Shown piece by piece: positions 23,401-33,000 of a DNA stretch of 64,000 nucleotides. This DNA is from Chionis minor. Taxonomy: Eukaryota > Chordata > Aves > Charadriiformes > Chionididae. The notes under the pieces were generated by a model, which was not told the origin of the DNA, did no database searches, and worked only from the letters and a program-made list of their open reading frames with translations. Made by a program: the position numbers and the translations under genes. Location of the stretch: contig VZSF01008937.1 in NCBI GenBank assembly GCA_013398295.1, positions 62,001-126,000 on the forward strand, read 5' to 3'. How positions within the stretch are numbered: the first letter of the stretch is position 1; each line of letters opens with the position of its first letter.

Positions 23401-26116
23401 GCAATTTGTAAGTCCATTTTAACATTGGACTATTATTAATGTTAAGATCACATACAAGATAATATTTCTAATGGCAGAATACTTCAGTTATGATGAAATA
23501 GTTACACGGTATATCTAACGAAGAAGCACCTGGCTGCATTGTGAAATGTGACAAGGGAACAGAAACTGACTGTGCCCATCTCTGTAAAACTAAAACAGAA
23601 TTAAAAACCTGGTAACGTAGCCTATATGTAAAGCTCAGTTTCAGAATGATCATTCTAAACCTTTTCAAGATCTTAAATCATGTTACTCACTTTGCAGCTT
23701 GGTTTCACTGTAACAACTGCAACTGCTGCGCTCTGCAAAACCACGCGTGTGAGAAGACTGATGCTGGCTGTTTTGTCTGTGGCAAGGCAGGTCACAAACG
23801 CAGTACCTGTCCCAGTCTCTCCCGCACCAGAACAGCTTGCCAGTAAGTGCAATACTGCATTCGTATAATAAAAGGTAGCACTCAGATTAGATTAGATCTT
23901 TTTTTCATGGAAAGACATGGACCTGCTGGAGCAGGTCTAGAGGAGGGCCACAAAGGTGATCAGAGGGCTGGAGCACCTCTGCTGTGAGGACAGGCTGAGA
24001 GAGCTGGGGCTGTTCAGCCTGGAGAAGAGAAGGCTCCAGGGAGACCTTATTGTGGCCTTCCAGTACCAAAAGCGGGCTGATAAGGAAGATGGGGACAGAC
24101 TTTTTATCAGGGCCTGTTGCCATAGGAGAAGGGGTAATGGTTTTAAACTAAAAGAGGGAAGATTTACATGAGATATAGGGAAGACATTTTTTACACTGAG
24201 GGTGGTGAAACAGTGGCACAGGTTGCCCAGAGAGGTGGTAGATGCTCCATCCCTGGAAACATTCAAGGTCAGGTTGGACAGGGCTCAACCTTGATCTAGT
24301 TGAAGATGTCCCTGCTCATTGCAGGGGTGTTGGACTCGATGCCCTTTAAAGGTCCCTTCCAGCTCAAACTATTCTGTGATTTAGAAAGAGATAATTTTTG
24401 ACTTTGGGTGCTGTTGTCAGCTTTCACTGTTGTCCACTTGCTGTATTGCTGGGGAGTGTGTACTGGAGGAGATAAACAACCTGTATAAACATATCCTCAC
24501 TTACTGTGGCTCCCAGTTCCTTAAGTGTGGCTTTTCTTTCAAAACTGATTTATATGGATCCCAAACGTGGTAAATGGCAGTGCACGGGATAGCTCTTTCA
24601 AGAAGATTCAAAATTAAAGTAATGAAACACTTTTAGCCCCTTCAGGTTCCTCATGAAAGGGCAGCGAAAAGAGTCGCTACACTCTTTTTATTGCTTCCTG
24701 TCTCTTTTGCTTTGTGGTGGCATCTTTTTCTTTTTTCCTTCTGGTACTTCAGGTGCTCTCTGTAGTATGGTCTATGTCTCCACCATGTAAGATCTGTATT
24801 AATGAGGGTCACATTAAGTACTTCTATTCTGCCATAATTGTGCTTCTGTAACATGTGCAAGCACTTACTTGTACGTATTAAAAGACCGCAAAAAATCCTG
24901 CGTGATGGTCTTCAGGTGGAACTAACTGAAAAGAGGAAAGGGGAGTTGCTAAGAGATGATCCAGCAGTTGGCTCAGTCTTTCCAGTTTGGGGTAGGTGTA
25001 ACTTCTTCTCCAGAGCGTGTGGGTTGGTTTGTGATTTTTGGCTCGAGTGGCTGTAATGGTGATGCAGATCATCCCTCCCAAAAGATGGGCCTCTGTTGCA
25101 TGGCGAGATTGAGATAGTTGACCTCTTGGATCAGTGTTAAGAGATTCACCAGGTGCCTGCTGGATGGTAGAGGACTACAGGTGTGTTGCTTCGTGTCCTG
25201 CTGTAGCATTAATCTGAGTTTTGGTTGTGGAGTGTTAGAGCTAAAGGTAGCAATATTTTATTTTATGTATCTCTTAAAAATTCCCTCCTTCAGTGTTTTT
25301 TTTTTTCTTTGCTTAAAAAAGTAAAGAGGGTACTAAAAGAAATTCATGAAACCTCATCTGTTTCTTCTGTCAAGTAAGGTATTGTTCTGCCCGTTGTACT
25401 GGAATGGTTTAGTCCTTTCAGGCCATCAGTTATTTCTTTTGCTGGTGTATTGCAGAAGATAACTTAGGGGGTTTTTTTCTAGTAAAACCATCTGTATGTT
25501 TTGTGAAAATTATTTAATGTTTTGTGTTTTGAAATATCTTTGTAAGAGCCAGAGAAAAATCCCCTTGCTAGTTATATTTAAGTCCTGTATTATTTGCAGG
25601 AGTCTTGGTCATGTTGTTAAACTTTATGTGTTTTCTTCTGAGCCTTTTTGTTATAGCTCTATTCTTGCATTAGATCGTGAGCACCAAAGTGTGTATGTGC
25701 TTTTTTTGGTACTTGGTGAGTGGCATTTCTGAAGTTTTCTGCATCTGTTTAAAGGTAAATGCTGAATGAGTACATGCGTGAAAAATAATGGCAGTAAAAT
25801 GGACAGTTTTAGGAAGATTAAATGTCCTAACATTGTAAGATGGAATGTTCCTTGTGCTTTTTGAGTCCATACTGTCGAGTTCATATACTTACACGGACAG
25901 ATTATTTAAAATACCAGCAAATGCAGAAGTATGTTCTCTGTTTTATTTATATTCCTTTTTTTGCTTTACAGAGCTGACAAAAAGCGAAGGCAGAAAACTC
26001 TGAAGAGGATAAAGATGGGGATCTGTAAAAGATGGGCTAGGAAGCATGCCGTATTCTCCAGGAAGAAAGTAAAGAATAAGAAAAAAAAAGATGTGACTTT
26101 GCTTGCCGATACTTAG
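14428..26116 (+). CDS. ZCCHC4: ZCCHC4, 28S rRNA N6-adenosine methyltransferase (coding exon 1 missing)
   Basis: Twelve exons join in frame: 14428-14546, 15908-15990, 16691-16966, 17473-17553, 17863-17935, 19539-19689, 20193-20293, 21584-21705, 22323-22398, 22900-22951, 23698-23842 and 25972-26116 (TAG). They encode 474 residues against about 513 in human. The first base completes a codon begun in the missing exon 1. Order of parts, numbered from here: GRF zinc finger with Cys22, Cys25, Cys31 and a FQWEDE end; C2H2-like finger Cys83/Cys86/His98/His101; Rossmann methyltransferase with the catalytic TDPPFGG at 233-239; a Cys/His-rich block 337-396; a CCHC knuckle (C-x2-C-x4-H-x4-C) at 403-416; and a Lys/Arg-rich tail suited to nucleolar targeting. 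The human enzyme places m6A on one adenosine of 28S rRNA. No motif residue appears lost. Only the intron before the last exon holds a recognisable CR1. Confidence 0.95.
23908..24382 (+). repeat. CR1 LINE 3' end
   Basis: Sense CR1 in the last ZCCHC4 intron. It contains the terminal ORF2 segment ([16 protein letters not shown], then [14 protein letters not shown]) and the 3' end 'ggtcccttccagctcaaact' followed by 'attctgtgattt'. It is 5'-truncated, with frames interrupted after about 24170. Confidence 0.9.
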
Positions 26117-26189
26117 CTATTAACTTTGTATTTTATTTATGGCCAGCCTTTGATTCCCCATTTTCTAAAAATGTTAGTATTAACATCAA

Positions 26190-26195
26190 AATAAA
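26190..26195 (+). promoter_or_regulatory. ZCCHC4: Poly(A) signal, ZCCHC4
   Basis: AATAAA 74 bp after the ZCCHC4 stop, implying a short 3' UTR of about 90-100 nt. The ANAPC4 CpG island begins about 115 bp further on. Confidence 0.65.
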
Positions 26196-26238
26196 ACCAG
26201 ATAGGGTGAAAAGTGCCTGTTCTTTTGTTACACACCAT

Positions 26239-26254
26239 CACACACACACACACA
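26239..26254. repeat. (CA)8 microsatellite
   Basis: Eight CA units between the ZCCHC4 poly(A) signal and the ANAPC4 CpG island. Confidence 0.9.
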
Positions 26255-26309
26255 AAAAGGTGTGTAAAGCACCCGCTTCCCATTTATTTGTAGAACGTGC
26301 CCATTTCTT

Positions 26310-27060
26310 GTGCGTGGGCTGAGCTACCGGCCGGATGTAGCGGGAGCCCGGTGTTTGGCATTGCGGAGGGGCGGCGCTGCCGGCGGTGGGTCACATCCCA
26401 CAAACGGGAATTCGGGACCCAGGGCGGGAAAACCGCGGGGCCGCCCCTTCCCGGGCCCTCGGGCTGCAGCTGCGCGCTGCCGCCCGGCGAGGCCGCTACC
26501 GCTCACAGGCCGCGCCCGGGCTCGGTCCCGCTCCGCGCCGCCTGCCGGGCCTCGGGGCCGCGGCCTTCCGCTGCTCTCCGCGCCGCGCCGGCTGAGGGGA
26601 GGGCCCCGGCCCCCGCCGAGGGTCGCCGGGAACCGCCTGACTCGCCGCGCCGCTCGGCGGCGGGAAGCGCCGCCCCCGGAAGCCAGGAGCGGAGGGCCGG
26701 CGGTGCGGCGGGAGGGGAAAGCGGGCCGGTGAACGTCCCGCAGCCATGCCCGCCTTCCGGCAGGTCGGGGAGAAGCAGCTGCCGCAGGAGATCGTCTTCA
26801 TGGCCTGGTCCCCCAAGAGGGACCTCATCGCCCTGGCCAACAGGGCCGGGGAGGTGAGCGCGGGCGGCCGGGCCGGGCAGGCCGCGGCAGCGGCTGGCGG
26901 GAGGGACCGCGGCAGGGACGGGACGGGACGGGACAGGGAGAAGGGAAGGGCGGCTGCCAGCGGGAAAACGCTGCCGCCTCTGCGCGGTCCCTGGGGGGCT
27001 GGTGCCGTTACCTGCCCTGTCTGTTCCCTGTGCCGGAGCGCCGCGAGTCTCGCAGCACGG
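26310..27060 (+). promoter_or_regulatory. ANAPC4: CpG island / promoter of ANAPC4
   Basis: About 750 bp of very GC-rich, CpG-dense sequence surrounding the ANAPC4 start codon, sharply different from the AT-rich flanks. It has no evident TATA box, as expected for a housekeeping promoter. It contains GGCGGGAAAA at 26423-26432 (an E2F-type site) and CCGGAAG at 26686-26692 (an ETS/GABPA-type site), about 320 and 60 bp before the ATG. The transcription start itself cannot be placed from sequence. Confidence 0.8.
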
Positions 27061-30000
27061 TTTTTATCAGGCGTCTCAATACTTACCGCCCTTCCCTCCT
27101 TACTGTCTGATTCCCAGGCGGATTCACCGATGATACCGTCGGTGAGATTTTAAAGCACGTGAAACTTCTTATTTAAATTAAATCTATTTTCAGGTGGTTT
27201 GGGTTGGTTTTTTTTTTTTTCCCCTGGATCTGCTGTATGTGATCACGCGTGATGACAGGCTCTTGCGCTTTTAGGGCGTCTTTGCTGGTGGAGAAGTGTG
27301 GGTAACCCCTGTTGGTTACACAATTCACACCTTACTTCTCTGTGTCACTGTGGAGTAAAACAGTATCCAGTCCTCTAAAATAACATAGGAGTCAAATCAT
27401 CTACTGGGGTGACTCCACTGTCACTGGGGTATAAAACAGTATCCAGTCCTCTAAAATAACATAGGAGTCAAATCATCTACTGGAGGAGCAGGTGATACTT
27501 AAGATGCAGGTTTATTAAAGAGTGGTAAAAGATGCGGGTTTATTAAAAGAGTGGTAAAAAAGAAAAAAAAGTGTATTATCTTGACCTGATTTACAAACCA
27601 GTATTAATGGGACAGCGTGGTTTATTTTTCGGTCTTCGATGTGTTTGCTTTGTAGGTTTTACTTCATCGGCTTGCAAACTTTCAACGTGTGTGGAGTTTG
27701 CCTCCAAATGAAAATACAGGAAAAGAAGTGACCGCTCTTGCTTGGAGACCAGATGGCAAAAGTAATGACAAGTATAGGAGGTGATACGGTGGAATAAAAA
27801 TCCCACGGGAAATCAGTGAAAGCTGTGGTGATGATACCTCTTACCTGTGCAGGAAGTTCTCAAGTAAACTGTGTTTAAAGAGAAGGGTGATTGAATTTTA
27901 TGTAGGTTTATTCGAAGTTTAGAGAGAGTTACGCTGTCGAAGGCAATTGCAAGAAAGATTTGCAAGGTTGGTTTACGTCCAAAATACTGCTTTTCAAGGT
28001 ATAGCAGAACTTCCATTTCCTAACTAAGCAGAATATTTTTATATGACTGATGAAATTTGTGTAAGTAGAGAGAGAGGCTGTCTGATCAGGGTTGGCTAAA
28101 GAGCTTAGCTTGTTTAGCACAGACCGAACTTCAGAGGCTAAAATTGCTCTAATAATACACTAGAGAAGAAAAAAAAAGCCTATTCCATATCAACAGAAAT
28201 AATGTTGAAGTTAGTAGCTTAATAAACCTACAATGGAAATTAGTTAATTTTTTGACTCATTAGAGGCCAGAGAATGGCAACAGCCTTCATCCATGACATG
28301 TGGGTAAAAAAAACCTGTATAGTTTTAGGATGGAGTCAGAGGAGTTTAAGAAACTTCTTTTTAAACTGGTTTCCTGTAATTACAAGCAAGTAAGCATAGA
28401 GCTTTAGCCTGCCGTATGGTTTTACGGATTAATAAGGTTAAGAAGAAGGTAATGCAGAAGTTGCCAAGCAAGTCTTAGATTGTATTTTGTTGTAATAAAC
28501 CCCAAACCTTCTTGGTGGACAGTCTTTATATAGAATTCTGGCCTCAAATTTGCAAAAACTGAAGGCTCTGCTTTATCAGAACTGTCATTAGAAGTGTTAG
28601 GAGCGATTTCAGTTCAACATGTAGATAAATAGACCTTATAGTGGCCTTCCAGTATCTGAGAGAGGCCTGCAAGAAAGCCGGAGAGGGACTTTTTACAAGG
28701 GCGTGTAGTGATAGGATAAGGGCTGATGGGTTCAAACTGGAATAGGGCAGACTTAGATTAGGTCTTGGGAAGAAATTTTTTACTCTGGGGGTGGTGAGAC
28801 CCTGGAACAGGCTGCCCAGAGAACTTATGGATGCCCCATCTCTGGAAGTGGTCAAGACCCAGCTGGATGGGGCTTTGAGCAACCAAGTCGAGGAGGTGTC
28901 CTTGCCCATAGCAGGGGATGTGGGACTAGATGATCTTCAAGGTCCCTTCCAACCTAAACCATTCTGTGATTCTATGAAATAATTGTGGTATCTTGCCTTT
29001 GATTTAAATTTATCGCCTAAAATATGACAGGAGTTCAAATCTTCATTTAAGGAGTAAGTTTCAAATGGAAGTTTGGAAGGACTGTTGTCCTGATTTCAGC
29101 TGGGACAAAGTTAATGTTCTTTCTAGCAGTTGCCGTGTTTTGGATTTGGAATGAAGTGAATGTCAATAGTGCATATTATTTTAGTTGTTGTCAGGTGATG
29201 TTTATATTTTTCAAGGACTTTTTTCAGCTTCCCATAGAAGCTGAGAAGGAGCACAGACAGTATGATGGAATGGCCAGTGGAATACTCTGTACCGCAGATG
29301 ACATGCTCAGTATATAAATGAGGGTTGGCCAGAGGGCAGGAATCCATGGTCACTACTCCGGACGGTGCCAATTCACTGAGTGGTGAGAGTGACTAGTGTC
29401 ACTGTTACTGTTGTTATTTTCCTCTTCTGTTATTGTTTCTGTTAGACTCTTTATGTCAACCCACGGGGCTTTTTTCCCTTTTCCTTTCCTCTCTTCTCCA
29501 TTTTCTCCCTACCCTTCTGCGGGAAGCGGGAGAGCTGCACTAGCAGCTGTGTGGTCCTAGGTGCCAGCTGGGGTTAAAGCACTACACTCCTTTTTGGTTC
29601 TCAAGTTGGGGGGCCAAAAAAGACTGGTGTGGTTTAACCCCAGCTGGCAGCTAGGACCACATAGCCGCTCACTCATTCCCCCGACAGTGGGATGGGGAAG
29701 AGAATAAGAAGAGTAAAAGTGAGAAAACCCATGGGTTGAGATACAGACAGTTTAATAATTAAAGCAAAAGCTGCACACACCAGCAAAGCAAAATGAGGAA
29801 TTCATTCACTGCTTCCCATTGGCAGGCAGGTATTCAGCCATTTCCAGGGAAGCAGGGTTCCATCACACATAACAATTACTTGGGAAGACAAACGCCGTAA
29901 CTCCAAATCCCTCCCATTCTTCTTCCCCTAGCTTTATATGCTAAGCACGATGTTATACGGCATGGAATGTCCCTTTGGTCCGTTGAGGCCAGCTGTCCCA

Positions 30001-33000
30001 ACTGTGTCTCCTCCCAGCTTCTTGTGCACCCCTAGCCTCACCCTTGTGCACCCAGCTTCTTGTGCACTGGTGGGGCAGTGTGAGCAGAAACGGCCGTGAC
30101 TGCTTAGCAACAACCAAAAACATCAGTGTGCTGTCAACATCACTTTCATCCCAAATCCAAACCAGAACTATACCAGCTGCTAGTAGGAAAGCTAACTCTA
30201 TCCCAACTAAAACCATGACGAGTGTAAAGAGACAAAGAGAAAATTCCGTCCAGTCACTGGCTTTGAAGACGTGTGATTTTTCTAATTCAGTATAACTACG
30301 AAGTTTTGCATGTTGGTTGTTTATACATTTTACTCCTGTTTCTCTAGTTTTGGCTTTTGGCCTTACTGATACCAAGCGGATTATTCTGTGTGATGTAGAA
30401 AAACCTGAAAGCTTGCACTCCTTCTCCGTGGACTCATCTATTACTTACATGCATTGGATGGAAGTAACTGAGGAAAGCAGGTGAGTCCAAAAACTCTAGA
30501 AGTAAATTACACGCTATGTAGTACCACCTTACTCATAGTTTATACTTAGTATGTTACAAGCAGTCATATCAGTCATATAAAATACTATAATATTACGTAG
30601 CTATGATTTTTTGTTACCAAAATTTTCCATTTGGCTAGAACAGACACTTTTCATGTGCATATTTTTGGTGCTGATATCTTAATCTGTAGGTTCTTTAGGG
30701 TATACACAAAAATTTCAGCGTGATCTTGAGTGCCCATCTCTTAAGACCACTTAATCTAGTGTTAGCTTGAACAGCCTGTCTTCTCATCCAGTTTACTTCA
30801 ATACCAATTACTTTATTAAACTAATTATAATAATGTTATTATGTTAATGTATTTTGTTAGTCACAATAAGTATTATATTTCAGTCTTTCTTCACTTGTGT
30901 TTTGAAGATCTTTAGTTCGGTGCTTAGATCTTCCGTGATGTGCCTTTGGTTACATCCAACCCCAGTGGCAATTCTGTTGTGGGTGTACTGGGAAGTCAGA
31001 TTGCCCCTAGTGACCGTGAGCTCTGTGAGCTGAAGGACGTTGTGGTACCTGTTTCCATGGTCTTACAAAACTTCTGATTGCCTTATTGCCGTGCAAGACA
31101 ACAATTAAATAAAACGTTTATTTAAAAAGGTGGAGTACGCCTGGCTTGGGGATCTCCTCCCCATCTCCAGAAAACACCAGGCTTCAAATAGCAAGAAAAT
31201 AACTGCTTCTTCTATCACTGCCGCATTTTTCCCCTGATGGGGGTAGACATCTCCTTGTGGGGAATCTCATCCTTCTGTCGAAGATGTCATATTAAGTATT
31301 GCACTTTAGACTTCCTCTCTCTGTAATGTGTCTTTAGAGTGAAGCTTTTTTGAGGTGCAGGCAGGTTGTACTGCACGGTTGTCCAGGGTTTTAAACAGAA
31401 AGTATTGGTCAGTAACTGCATTACAGACGATAAGGGATTTGGTGACAAGCTACTGAGCCGGCACATACAAACTTTATATTCTTTGGTGGAAATTAAAAAA
31501 AATATTTTTGGACTTCTTTTATTAATTTGATCATTTGAGAAATTATTAACGGCCCCATAAAGGATTACCCTCTGCTATTTGTAACTCTTTATTAAACATA
31601 ATGTATTGAGTGTATGCTGTAACTCAAGTTAGACAGAAATGGTCTTCCTCTCCACTTTTGCAGCTTGGGTGGTAAAGACAGTCTTATTACTTTTTCAGCG
31701 TTCTCACTTCCTTTTACAATGCTGAGGATGAATCAAATCTCCTTTTGCCTAAATTACCAGCGCTACCAAAAAAGTAAGCATTATACTAGTAAGCTTGAGA
31801 AGAGATAATTTGTCCTTTATTGTAATTGTTTTGATTATTCATCTTTAATGCTCTACAGATACTTGGGACTAAATGTCTGTTGTTTGTTATTGAGAATAAT
31901 TATTTTGTTTTCAGTTACAGTACCACTGCAAAAATTTTCAGGTAAGAAATTGTCATCTTCTCTCCCTCTCTGTTTTGTTTTGTTTTCTGGTATTGAGACA
32001 AGCTACAGAAACCCCAATCATATGTTTTATCTTTCAGTGAAGAAAAATCGGATGAGATCATGAAGCTTCTGGGTGATGTAAGGTAAATCCGGTATGTGGG
32101 TTGCTGCGAGTTGTTTTTTGTTTGTTTGTTTTTCTTTGGTTGGTCGGGTTTTATTTCAAGCTATAAAATAATGGATAAGTGGGTTTACTTTTAAGTTATT
32201 CATAACCTGTTTTAAGGGTCCTGAGGAAAGGATATGGAATGTCTCTTTTTCACGTACAAAGATGAAGTTCAAGGAATATATTAAAAAAATATGTCTCCAT
32301 CAGTTTACACCTTTTCTCCTCAATTTAGAGGGATTATAAGGCACTTTACTGCACCAACAGCAGTTGCTGATATCTTAGAAGAATATTTCTTGAGGTGCAT
32401 TTGAAGGCTCTGTTGTATGTGGTGCTTAAGCAGGTCTTGGAGGCATTTGTAGATACTTATAGTTGGGGAATTCCTGTGGGTTTGCGTCGAGTGTGACAAA
32501 GCTAAACTTAAAATCGGCTCTGCAATCAGCTGTATTAGGGTTACTTTAAAATAAAGTAAACATCTCTTATTAGGAAACACATGAGGAGCAGCTGGAGGAA
32601 GTGTAGCTTAGCAGACAGACTGGCATTGTGGAGTGCTCGTGGTGCATCTTTGAGGAGGGCACTTAACCTCTGTGCCTTGTTTTTGCATTCACTTTCTTTC
32701 ACTTTTCCTTGCAGTCTCATCACTGAGAATCATCCTCCTTATTTCAAAATCTGCATCTCTGTCTGCCCCTCGTTGCTTGATACCTCTTCTTACAGCAAGA
32801 CTTCCTTGCTAGAAAGAGGCACGGTGGCTGTCGGTGGTGTAGGAGCTTTCTGGATTCTGTGTGCCTTCATACATTCAATTAATCAAACCAAAAGTGTTTT
32901 GGATACTGTTTTGTTAAGTTCTGTCTTAGTTTTAACTGAAACATTCTCCTTTAATGTACGTTTAGGCATGTAACAGGCAGAAGTTGCAGTTAATTTTCTC

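Noticed and set aside
26297..26857. 186-codon and overlapping 140-codon open frames in the ANAPC4 CpG island
   Set aside because: Low-complexity Arg/Pro/Gly/Ala translations in several frames are typical of GC-rich promoters. The real coding exon begins at 26746 in another frame.
29953..30375. 140-codon minus-strand open frame before ANAPC4 exon 3
   Set aside because: It lies mostly in the inverted LTR, which is non-coding, and does not resemble a protein family.
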